From: Agroathelia rolfsii
Taxonomy: Eukaryota > Basidiomycota > Agaricomycetes > Amylocorticiales > Amylocorticiaceae
Direction of reading: 5' to 3'
Assembly (NCBI GenBank): GCA_018343915.1
Contig: JABRWF010000008.1
Span: 2,790,001 to 2,854,000 of the forward strand
Length of the DNA stretch: 64,000 nucleotides
The notes beneath the pieces were generated by a model. The model was not told the DNA's origin. It saw nothing but the letters and a program-made list of their open reading frames with translations, and made no database searches. Position numbers and translations under genes: made by a program. Shown here piece after piece: positions 27,665 through 36,976 of this stretch. Each line of letters begins with the position of its first letter. Position 1 is the first letter of the stretch.

Positions 27665-30600
27665 CTACGAGATCGTGATTGTCGTAGTATCTCCTTTGAC
27701 TAGAGTGATTTTTAGCGAAGTGCCGCTCAGATATGGACTTCCAGACGTTGCAGTAGCTTTCTTTCCGCTGAAGCAATCAGAATGGAACACTACCGTGCGT
27801 GTTTCGATAGACCTGTCGGAACGAAGCGTGAACTTGGTCACTGTGTTGTTGGACCATGTCAGGTCGATGCCCAGTCCATCCCGAAGGCGGCCACCTGTAA
27901 AAGAGCCGGAAGGCCAGTTGAAGGGCAATGCTGGAAGTAGATTGACCTGAGTCACATTTCGATACCTATAACCAATATGAGATTCTATGCGGCAAACAGT
28001 CAGAATAATACATACTCTTTAGTGGAGTCCAAGCTCTGGAAGATCATATTGACCACAGCAGCAGGGGATCCACCATTTGCATCCATCTTTGGGGGAGTTA
28101 AATTACATGTCCCTACACATGAATTTTCGCGGGCTAGTATATACTTACCTGGAAAAGATTCTCATGCCCGTCGTACATACTCAAAAGGTTGCCTTTTTCT
28201 TAATGTAAAAACACGATGAGTGAGAAGCATGATAGGAAATTACCATTCAAGTTATTCCAAATCATGTAACGATATTCAAAGCCTGCCCAGCTGCCATTCT
28301 TCAAACCACTTGCGACTACAGAGCGCATAATTTTCTCCCATCCTGTGACATTTTTAAGGAGGAGCGACTTGCAATGACAGAGAACAAAAAACCACATACC
28401 TGCGTTATAGTCAATAGTGCCATTTCCACGAGCATTCAAAGAGATCGCGGCGGCATCTAGAATTGACTGGTTTCCAAGTGACTGCCCATAGTATCCGCTA
28501 ATCTCCCACCCAGGATATACACCAAGCAGATGGCTCAAGTGGCGATGTGGGTCTGTTTGATTGTCGATGTCAAGCTTGAATTCTGCATTCCCTTTGAGTT
28601 GAGGTCATTTACTCAAGAATGAAAACCGCCTAGCCTTGCAATTGCCCCCACCAGCCAATACGTATACCAGTATAGAGATACTGCAACGTTGATGTAATGT
28701 TGGAGATGAATTCGGTGTCTTCATCACCAGAAACCTCATACACTTTTAGAATATTATGGAAGAGCTCAAAAACTTGCTGTAAATTAAATTCGTTCGGCAT
28801 CGCTAACTATGGTCTTAATTGCAAATGCGCCCACCTGCTGGTTCCAAGTACACCCAAGGGTAACAGGATCTTTAGAGATAAGCTTTAGCAAGCAAAAAAT
28901 AAAACAAAAAAATCACATAAAATGGATGCACCTTTCTCAGGCGAACTGCAAGGGGCAATAACGTATGTACCATCTTTGAAGTATTCATCCTTTTGCAAAA
29001 ATTCCATTTGAAATTGGGCATGAGCCTAATTCAATCATAATGAGGTGCTGTGTGGCTTTGACATCAAAGGAGCATTACCTTCATAAGAGGATAAGTAACG
29101 GTCTTAAACCATGTCGTATTTCTTGGATTGTAAATATAATGATCGTATAGATGTTGAAGTAGCCATGCAGGCGCAGCCTAAACATATTAGATATCTAGAT
29201 CAGCTGAAAAGAACAGAAATCAATGATATTGTCTTACGGTAAAGTCAGACCTAACATCGAAAGTAAGACGAGCGATAATATTGATAGGACCTTATTGAAG
29301 TACTTAGTATACGTACCAATCTGGTTCATAATCTCCATTCCCATAGTTTCCTTGCATACCAGTGTAGCCGAACAGATTAGATGCAGTGTGATAGACATAG
29401 CCATTCTCGACACCATACAAGATCTTGGCTGTATCGGACCCACGGTCTTGCAAAGCGTACTGATAAGATGATGTCAGCCTCATATCTGTTCAAAAAAGGC
29501 GAGATATTGACCCATATCCAATTTCCCATATTCTCTATACCTTGTGAAATATCGGTAGCCTCTCCAGACCATTGCATCATTTCCTAGTCATCCCGTTAGA
29601 AAAAGTTGCATACTTGCAACATATATCTTACCAGATTAACATCGTAATGGAAATCACCCGACCAAGGATTACTCGCTTCAATTGCCCATATTCCTTGAAG
29701 ATTAGGTGGGAGGAATGTACCCTTAAGCCTCGTGCTAGATATTAATAGATGGCGACCATAGCTTTCATGAAACACAACACAAATAAGCATACACGTGCTG
29801 GGAAATAATCGAAGTAGCCACCTGTAAACCAAGTACTCAAGAAGAGGAGAACCGACATCAAAATCGTAGTCGTTCATTAATTTATCAGTAGGTAATGCAA
29901 TAGCCGATGCATTGTTTGCTTGGCCGATATCGAGTGTGAAGGTATGTGCCAGCGCAGAGTAATCAGCAACATGATCGGCTGAGTCATTATTTAAGTCCAT
30001 GCTCAAATATAAAATGTACTCAGTAGTTTCCGATTTTGAACTTACACAAAAGAATAGATAACGATGTCTGATTTGCAACAGCCAAGTGACTGACAACGCT
30101 TGCATGCGGATCCGTACCATGACAGGAGTATCCAGATGCCTTGTTACATGACGTAAGATCAAATCTAAGTTTGCCTTATTAGTTTGTAGAATAGAAGGGA
30201 GAGTTATAAGCATTAATTGCTAACTCGGTGTCACCCGTCCAGATGACCCAGCTCTCCTTTGCACCAGTCAGAGATAGAGAGCCGTCGCTTGCACAAGAGA
30301 AATGACCTCCCATAGAGCCCACATACGCTTGAATTTCATAGAGCATGGTTTTCGCTATGCCATCTGTTGTATCGTTCAAGCGACCTCTTTGGATGATCGT
30401 ATGATTGGAGATGGAGCATACGGCTTTTCAAGACGATTTAATGACTACAGTAAGACCTCAGCAGGTTAACTTACTTTGTGGGACCGTGATAATGGGTGTT
30501 GATACTGAATAAGTTAACGAAAGAACCGAAGCATTAGCCGTAGTATGTGTCACGCAAACTTCTGCTGGGAAGCTACAGAATGTTACACTAGACAATGGAT

Positions 30601-31628
30601 CAGAGAGGAATCGGATCGAATAAAATGGAGTCGATTCGATCATCATACCGGTTGTATGCCACATTCCCGGCAGACCAGCTAATGTTCACAAGACCTTGGT
30701 CCATATCCAGAACACGAGTATAGCTTGTGATAGAAGCATCGGTAATATTCGATGTGATATTGAGGTAGCCGGCCGTTGAGTAAGATCCCTTCAAATATAA
30801 AAAAAAATTAGCGTGACTTTTGTGTTTATCAAGCAGAAGTGTTTTCTAACATAATCCGGGTCATTTCCATTTCCCATAAGGCCATTGACCGCTAGCGGTA
30901 AAAATTAGCAGAATCAAAATCAGGATAGTATATCAAGCTAACATCCATAGCCCGTCGTCATGATATTTTCCCGTGCTTCAGTCAGGACCTCGTGATCTAG
31001 TGAATAAGATCAAATACCGACGCCGCCTTCACACTATACCACTCACAATATGGAATTGCTGAAACTGGGCCATTCTAGCTGAAACGTAAATAGTTAAAAA
31101 ATGGCAGCATTAAGAATAATACTTACCCCACCAGAGTATGTTGAATTGCGGAAGGGACTATATTATGCTGAAGGTTAAAAAGTGGATTAATAATACAGGC
31201 GAAAATTCCTCACCCTCCTAACCATAGCGAGGCAATGTTAATCTACGGGATTGTTAGCTCGATAAGTCCATCCTTGATGCGTAAGTATACACACGTAATG
31301 CACATCATCGGCCGGGTCTCCGAGAATGCTTTCTCCAAGGTAGCTATACAAAGTCAACATATATTTTGGCTTTTGGTGCGTCAGTTCATACCCATTCCCG
31401 ATAAGATATGAGCCGGTATAAAAATTAAGCCCTGTGTAAGCAAGCCTTCAGTAAATCGAGTCGAATTTTACGTTTGCGTTGAGCAGTACCAGGACCCTCA
31501 GACCAAACAGTGTTGAGACTTGATGGGCGCGTACTGGTCGAACGGTTATTTGGAGGGGCAATCAATGTCACTGAAGCACTTGCAAGCCCAACGAGCCAGA
31601 GAGTAAGGTAGAGCGGTAGGAGATCCAT
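27665..31628 (-). CDS. GH95-family alpha-L-fucosidase-like glycosidase, copy D
   Basis: Fourth array member. ATG 31628 gives MDLLPLYLTLWLVGLASA, a signal peptide aligned with the other copies. An in-frame ATG five codons upstream exists but is not conserved. Landmarks: YVGSMGGHFSCASDGS, GRHLLISSTRLKG, LPPNLQGIWAIEASNPWS, DFHYDVN, EMMQWSGEATD, APCSSPEK, TDPHRHLSHLLGVYPGWEIS, GWEKIMRSVVASGLKN and GGRLRDGLGIDLTWSN. It ends at 27665. The layout matches copy C, with conversion tracts. The giant transposon sits about 250 bp upstream of its start, so expression may be affected. Confidence 0.85.
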
Positions 31629-31874
31629 TTCATGTGCGTTCACTAGGCCTCGCTTAGCGCACTATATACAGCAGCATTATCGCTAACAATAAAACGGATC
31701 ATATCCTGGAGAAGATATAGAATATTAAGACGTTCATATCGTCACTGCTGTACTTGATGAGCCTTGTTGCATGTGCAGCACCGGCAAAAATCGTAAGATA
31801 CCATCGAAGAGAAGAGCATTCCAAAATTATTGCGACCGGTGACTTCGCTATCAGATCCACAAGGTGCGAAGGAG
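31629..31874 (-). promoter_or_regulatory. Proximal promoter of GH95 copy D
   Basis: Contains the TATA-like box at 31664-31669 and is alignable with the copy C promoter over its whole length. It is cut at its distal end by the mobile element. Confidence 0.55.
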
Positions 31875-31880
31875 CGGGCC
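31875..31880. repeat. Target-site duplication, left copy (CGGGCC)
   Basis: Identical to 60312-60317 on the other side of the 28.4 kb element. The same CGGGCC occurs once, undisturbed, at 25608-25613 upstream of copy C. Confidence 0.75.
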
Positions 31881-31904
31881 TATCCTCGTCCAAAGTGGAC
31901 AAAA
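31881..31904 (+). repeat. Left terminal inverted repeat
   Basis: 24 bp, imperfect inverted match (19/24) to 60288-60311. The outer TATCC and inner GTGGACAAAA are identical at both ends. Confidence 0.7.
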
Positions 31905-31920
31905 CCCTGTATAATATTGT

Positions 31921-32125
31921 CAATATATATATATATACATATATATATGTATATATACATATATTCTATATATTCTTATATACAGTATATATATATCTGT
32001 ATATTTCTGTATATTTGTCAAGTGTTGCTTAGATGTGTGTATATAGGAATATATATATATTCCTATATAATGCACCTACATTGCATATTGCGTATATAGG
32101 AATATATATATATTCCTGTATACAG
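31921..32125. repeat. Left subterminal A/T array with palindromes
   Basis: Runs of TATATA units with interspersed CTGTATATTTCTGTATATTT, and two copies of a palindrome TAGGAATATATATATTCCTA-like (about 32044-32069 and 32096-32120). It is non-coding; apparent reading frames here are repeat artefacts. A similar array lies inside the right end. Confidence 0.7.
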
Positions 32126-32322
32126 GCACACAATTGCAACAGCTCGGCTAATGGCCTAATCTGATGCTAGATCTAATGTGAGATCTGATTTCGGCTGAAC
32201 TCGCATACCTCGGCTGTTTCACTGTAGTATTTCTTGGCATTACATGCACGCATATGCAGCCAAGCAGAATCTTGTGAAGCCTACACTAGGACTTATTGCT
32301 CTACTGTTGTTAAGCTACTGGC

Positions 32323-34076
32323 ATGTCGCTACTCAACCCTACTGACCGCCTTGCAAACTTTGCGTCTAGCTTCCGGTCACTAAGCCAGACAGTCCAAGTT
32401 GCCCTAAGAACCCAGCTAGGTGATGAAGGCCGTCTTACTGAGAAGCGCAATGAAGTCTTGCGCTTTCGCGTTTCAGCCGAACAAGTAAGTAGCATAGGTA
32501 CATAATCAGCGCTTTAACAACCATATTAACAAGTACGCCAGCATAGAGATGCCTTTCCTGCCAATTTGTATGCAGAATTGTGTACTAGTCTAGAGCAGAT
32601 GCTTATAGAACTTAACAACGCACGAACAAAGTCCATCGACCCCTATAACGGCCCTTCCCTTGCTGTGTCATGGAAGGCAAGCAGTGGCTTGCCTGGCAGA
32701 CCTCGCATAGATATCGATCCTTCTTTTATGCAAACTGGACTGGGATTCGGCCGGGGTAGCATGGTTCAGATGGCTAAGGTTGCAAGGGTCTCTACCAGGA
32801 CACTCCGCCGTCAGGCCCAAGATGTTGGGCTCCGTGCGGTTCAGCCACCTCTCTTTGAATATTCTGAGGGTAGACCACCTCGTCGAATGCCTAACCCAGA
32901 GCCTAGCCCACCAGAGATATCAAATGGTGAACTGGACACTCTTGTAGCCAAGATTCTTAATCAGTTTCCTGGTTTTGGCCGAGGCCTGCTATGGGGAGCT
33001 TTACGTCGCATGAATATCTGCATCACCCGCCAAAGGGCCGTTGAGGCATATACACGAGTTCGTGGCCCTGCGCGCGCTTTTAGACCTCAAGCAATACAAC
33101 GCCAGCCTTACCAGGTTCCAGGTGCAAATTCACTATGGCATCACGATGGCCAGCATGGTCTTATTCGCTGGAAGATGGTTATACATGCTTTTGTTGATGG
33201 CAAGTCTCGGCTAGTGACTGGCATCCGGGTTTCCAACAACAATCAAGCTGCCACAGTCCTTTCTGTATTCCTTGAGGCAGTATCAGTTCATGGAGTTCCT
33301 TCACGAGTGCGCGGCGACCATGGCACAGAGAACGTTCAAGTAGCAGAGTGGATGGAGGCTCATCATGGTTTAAATAGGGGCTCTTATATCTGGGGAAAGT
33401 TCGTCATTCCTTTCTTTATTTTAGCCCTTGCATTCTTAGTTCTTCTAGGTCTGTCCATAATATACGCATTGAAAGACTTTGGGTTGATGTGACGCAAGGA
33501 TTTGGCGGAAAATAGAAGTCATTCTTTCAACTACTGGAAGCTTACTATGGCCTTGACCATTTAAACCCTACACATATATGGCTTATTCATTATATCTTTC
33601 TCAATGCTGTTCATGGCGATGCTCTTGACTGGGCAGAGGCATGGAACAACCACAAAATTCGGCTGACCCACCAGGAGGATAAGTCTCCAAGGGAATTGTT
33701 TTTTTATAGCATGTACCTTGATGGACCTCGTGGACTGCAGAATCTGGAAGAAGACAACTACATTCAGGACCTGGCTCATTTTGGGGTAGACTGGGAGGAG
33801 TACAACAATAGCGCCCTTATGGGACATTTTTGGGGGGAGAACGCCAGCCAGATGGATCGGCCCAATCCATTTATTGTAAGCGTCGGCCGACCGGCGGATT
33901 TATCCCACGTACCTTGCAATCCTCCGAATTCACCACTGTCTCCTGAACATGAAGAGACTCTACGTGTATACTTAGCAGAGCATCCTGCTATAGCTTTGCA
34001 GCAAATGGAAGCTCGCCTGCAGGTCTGGGTAGATGTATTAGAATTCTGTAGTGCTAGGTTTAATACCTCTGGATAA
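32323..34076 (+). pseudogene. Integrase-core (DDE) transposase, one in-frame stop
   Basis: Three exons: 32323-32484, 32542-33398 and 33449-34076. The two introns (57 and 50 bp) are frame-preserving. The N-terminal part has a basic helix-rich region (MAKVARVSTRTLRRQAQDVG, helix-turn-helix-like). The catalytic core shows the first Asp in SLWHHDGQHGLIRW, the second in SRVRGDHGTENVQVAEW, and the Glu in SVHNIRIERLWVDV, i.e. a D-D-E triad. A TAG at 33513-33515, directly after TQGFGGK, interrupts exon 3, and the frame is then open to 34076. The family is the rve-like integrase-core proteins common in agaricomycetes. This copy probably makes no full-length enzyme. It lies 440 bp inside the left end of the giant element and is the likely source of mobility for its family. 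Confidence 0.8.
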
Positions 34077-34273
34077 GATTCTATGTTTAGCTTACAATTG
34101 TTGTATGCGCTGTTAATTGTATTTCCCTGCTACTATAACTTTACGGAAGTTTTAAAACCCTCGGCAAACTATAAGGCACTATGGAGCTGTGCTATTATAA
34201 GCGGCAACTGCCAGTTCAGTAGTTAGCATCAAGCCCCAGTCTAAGTTTTCTCCTACCATATCCAATATGCTTC

Positions 34274-34278
34274 CCCGT
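34274..34278. repeat. Gypsy target-site duplication CCCGT, left copy
   Basis: CCCGT directly before the 5' LTR, repeated at 41451-41455 directly after the 3' LTR. Confidence 0.9.
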
Positions 34279-35237
34279 TGTTACGAGTCGATCCTTGTAT
34301 TATAATTTTATTCCGAATTTTTCACTATTTTTCTGATTTTTTCCCGATTTTTCTCTATTTTTTGATGTATATATTGTACATTACGTAAGCGTACACTCTG
34401 ATGACTAAGCAAGTCATGTGACCAGTCGACCATGTGACTGGCCATCATGTGACCACTAGTCATGTGACATATTATGTAAACAGAGTCTAGAGCATGGGTC
34501 CGGATCATGACACCACTTTGACTCACCATAACTAATAATGGTGCAATATCACGCCATACTTAGCATTACTGCGCACAGACCATGTAGCTGCGCACAGACC
34601 AGGTAGAATTAGTATATAACCCTGTAGTGCCTCTACCTGAAGACCCCAGATTCGTTCTCTTCGTCTTCAGGTAAGCACAGTAGTGCTTTGTATTAAATAA
34701 ATGCTAACATAATAAAAACTTCGTCTTCAGAGCCTATCTCTCTCTCTCTCTCTCTCTTCCCCTCACAAAATCCTCCCTGCTCCGTGCTAAGAGGTAACCA
34801 GTGTGCTTAGTGCTACTGGTTGTTTAGAGGCTGCTCCGTGCTCCTCTACGTTAGAGCGCATAAGACAGGTCCAGCCCATTGGGTGACCATTTGCGTCTCT
34901 GTAAACAAATACATAGTGCTTAGTGCACTCAAGTAAGCAAAGGCATTGCCCTGCGCTTATCGCGGTTAAGATACATCGCACGCCTAGCGGCATACACAAG
35001 ATAACCGGTGTTCTGCGTGTAGACCCTGCTTGAAAGTCTTGTAGACTTAGAGTAAAGCTCGGTGACACAAAGACTCTAGTTTGCATGACAGCTGCAACAG
35101 CGCAAGGAAGTGTACACCCGCGCATCCCTAGCCTTGGGAGTTGTAAAATAGCCGTTACTTGGCTACCCCGTACCTTTGAGGGGTTGACGTAGGCCTAGGT
35201 TGAGTTTTGGTGGCAAGAGTCAGGTGTGCTCTTGACA
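34279..35237 (+). repeat. Gypsy 5' LTR (959 bp)
   Basis: Starts TGTTACGAG and ends CTCTTGACA. The U3 part has four CATGTGAC motifs between 34415 and 34468 and a near-perfect 19 bp direct repeat (CTGCGCACAGACCATGTAG and a one-base variant). A TATATAA box lies at 34613-34619 and a CT microsatellite near 34737-34756. The expected transcription start is about 30 bp after the TATA box, near 34648. Confidence 0.95.
34613..34619 (+). promoter_or_regulatory. TATA box of the gypsy LTR
   Basis: TATATAA placed about 30 bp upstream of AGATTCGTTCT (34648-34658), the segment complementary to the putative primer-binding site. Confidence 0.65.
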
Positions 35238-35239
35238 TT

Positions 35240-35250
35240 AGAACGAATCT
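35240..35250 (+). other. Putative self-primer binding site
   Basis: AGAACGAATCT starts two bases after the 5' LTR. It is the exact reverse complement of AGATTCGTTCT at 34648-34658, which would be the 5' end of the transcript. In Tf1/sushi-type elements the first bases of the RNA fold back to prime reverse transcription. This arrangement fits that mechanism. Confidence 0.65.
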
Positions 35251-35831
35251 CCCATTCATCCCTTTCTGCGCTAGTTGCTTTGTGCACTAGAGGAGGTGTA
35301 ACGAGCCTCGTTATTTGAAGCAAAAGAACAAGACACATACACAAATTCAGTAGACTACCACGGACACTTTACTTACAAAAGTAGTAGTTTTCAAATTCGC
35401 ACGTTTCTTTATTTTTGGGAAATTCTTGGCTGGCTTGCGCTTGGTGTTAGAAAACCAAGGGTGCATCAGTTTTCACGAGCTATTAAAGGGAACACAACCC
35501 GAGTGGATAGACGTGAAAGGCTCCGGCCGACACAAGTAGCCCATATAAAGCAAACCTTTTGAAGTAGAATAGGCCTAGCTTCAAGGGCAAAAACAAACTT
35601 TTACACACAAATTCGTTTTGGGAGTCTCCAGTCTTACTGTTGAGCTTGCCCATCATTTCACACCCAAACCCACCACGAGAACCCACTCCCCCTCAGCCTG
35701 AGTCAGAAGCAGAATCCTCAGAAGCAGAGTCATCTGAAGAGGAGTCTTCTGACGAAGAAAATCCTACATTTTTTCCTCCGTTCCCATCCGCACACGCCTC
35801 TGCGCACAACTCCCCTTGCCCCCAATCACCA

Positions 35832-36926
35832 ATGGCTCAACAAGTCGACAACGCTGCATTAATGCAGCAGCTCATCCAGAACCAGACGATGATGATGCAA
35901 TGGATGCAGCAGCAAAATGAGTCACGAGGCAAGCCAAAAGAGATTGGCCATGCGCCACCTACGTTTGACGGACAATGGATTAACTACCATCCATTCTTAC
36001 AAAAATTCCAAGCGTACCTGGAATTAAATCCAAGAGTGTACGTTACGGACAAGGAAAAGGTGAAATACCTTTTGGGTTTAATGGTGGAAGGTGCCACGGC
36101 TTGGTCCAGCCTGTGGTATACAGAACTAGGACTACAAAACCGGGTACCTGGGCCCGTAACATACCAGGAAGTAATCGAAAGTTTTAAATCCTTATTTGGA
36201 GCTTTTGATGAAAAAGTAGCGGCTAGAGATCAGCTGCGTCACCTACGACAAGGCACTACATCCACGAGGAATTTTGGGATGGCCTTCATGTTGCTGGGTA
36301 AAAGGACAGGGTTATCTGATGATGACCTCCGAGAAAAGTACCTGGAGAGGATGAACGTCAAGCTACGACGTATTATCACAGGATGGGATAGGGACACCTC
36401 AACCCTAACCAAGTTGATAAATGCAGCACACGACGCAGAAGTCAACTTGATGAAAGAAGAAATGTTGTCCAGTAAGAGATACTGGTACAACAATAACCCC
36501 CAGTCAGACCTCCAGTGAAACGATCCTGACGCTATGGATATTTCAGCTACTATATTGGGAAGGACACCCAATACATCAAAAAACCCATTCCTGAGTGCAG
36601 GTCCTGCTCAGCAGACCTCCCCGTTGCAAGTGGCTGCAACACAAAATAATCCGACCATGCAATCCAATAACCCTTTTAGGCGAAAGGATATCATTTGCTA
36701 CAACTGCCAAAAGAAAGGGCACGTAGCGCGGGACTGCAGAAGTCCAAAAGCTGATAAAGGCAGCTCGAACAATCCTTTCCAGAAGGTGGCAGCAGCATCA
36801 GCGCCAACACCAACACCAGCGAACCAGGGGCCGACAAGTAGCCCGATGACACAGGATGACATGTTTAACATGATCCAAGAGCAGGGCCAAATGATTGCGG
36901 CCTTAAAAGACAAGCTGGGTTTTTAA
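35832..36926 (+). pseudogene. Gypsy Gag with one in-frame TGA
   Basis: The first ATG is at 35832 (MAQQVDNAALMQQLIQNQ). The same frame is open further upstream to about 35640, with an acidic Ser/Glu/Pro-rich stretch. The capsid region includes IGHAPPTFDGQWINYHPF and LGLMVEGATAWSSLW. A TGA at 36516-36518 interrupts the frame. It resumes through MDISATILGR to a zinc knuckle CYNCQKKGHVARDC (CX2CX4HX4C) near 36696-36740, and ends at TAA 36924-36926. Gag forms the virus-like particle and packages RNA. The stop separates capsid from nucleocapsid, so this copy probably needs Gag from another copy. Confidence 0.85.
36917..36923 (+). promoter_or_regulatory. Candidate -1 ribosomal frameshift heptamer
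   Basis: G GGT TTT in the gag frame, immediately before the gag stop TAA 36924-36926, fits the X XXY YYZ slippery consensus. A -1 slip enters a frame that is open from here through the pol ATG at 36977 and on to 40480. Confidence 0.6.
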
Positions 36927-36976
36927 ATCGGTCAGAGTATGCGGCCAATGCTACTGACCAATTTGTACAAAATAAA

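Noticed and set aside
31754..32099. Tyr/Ile-repeat peptides from TATATA arrays (also 60060-60380)
   Set aside because: Translated microsatellite, not genes.
34308..34529. Minus-strand frames within the LTRs (also 34787-35125, 40521-40742, 41000-41338)
   Set aside because: Identical in both LTRs and overlapping promoter elements; no domain, so treated as LTR sequence.
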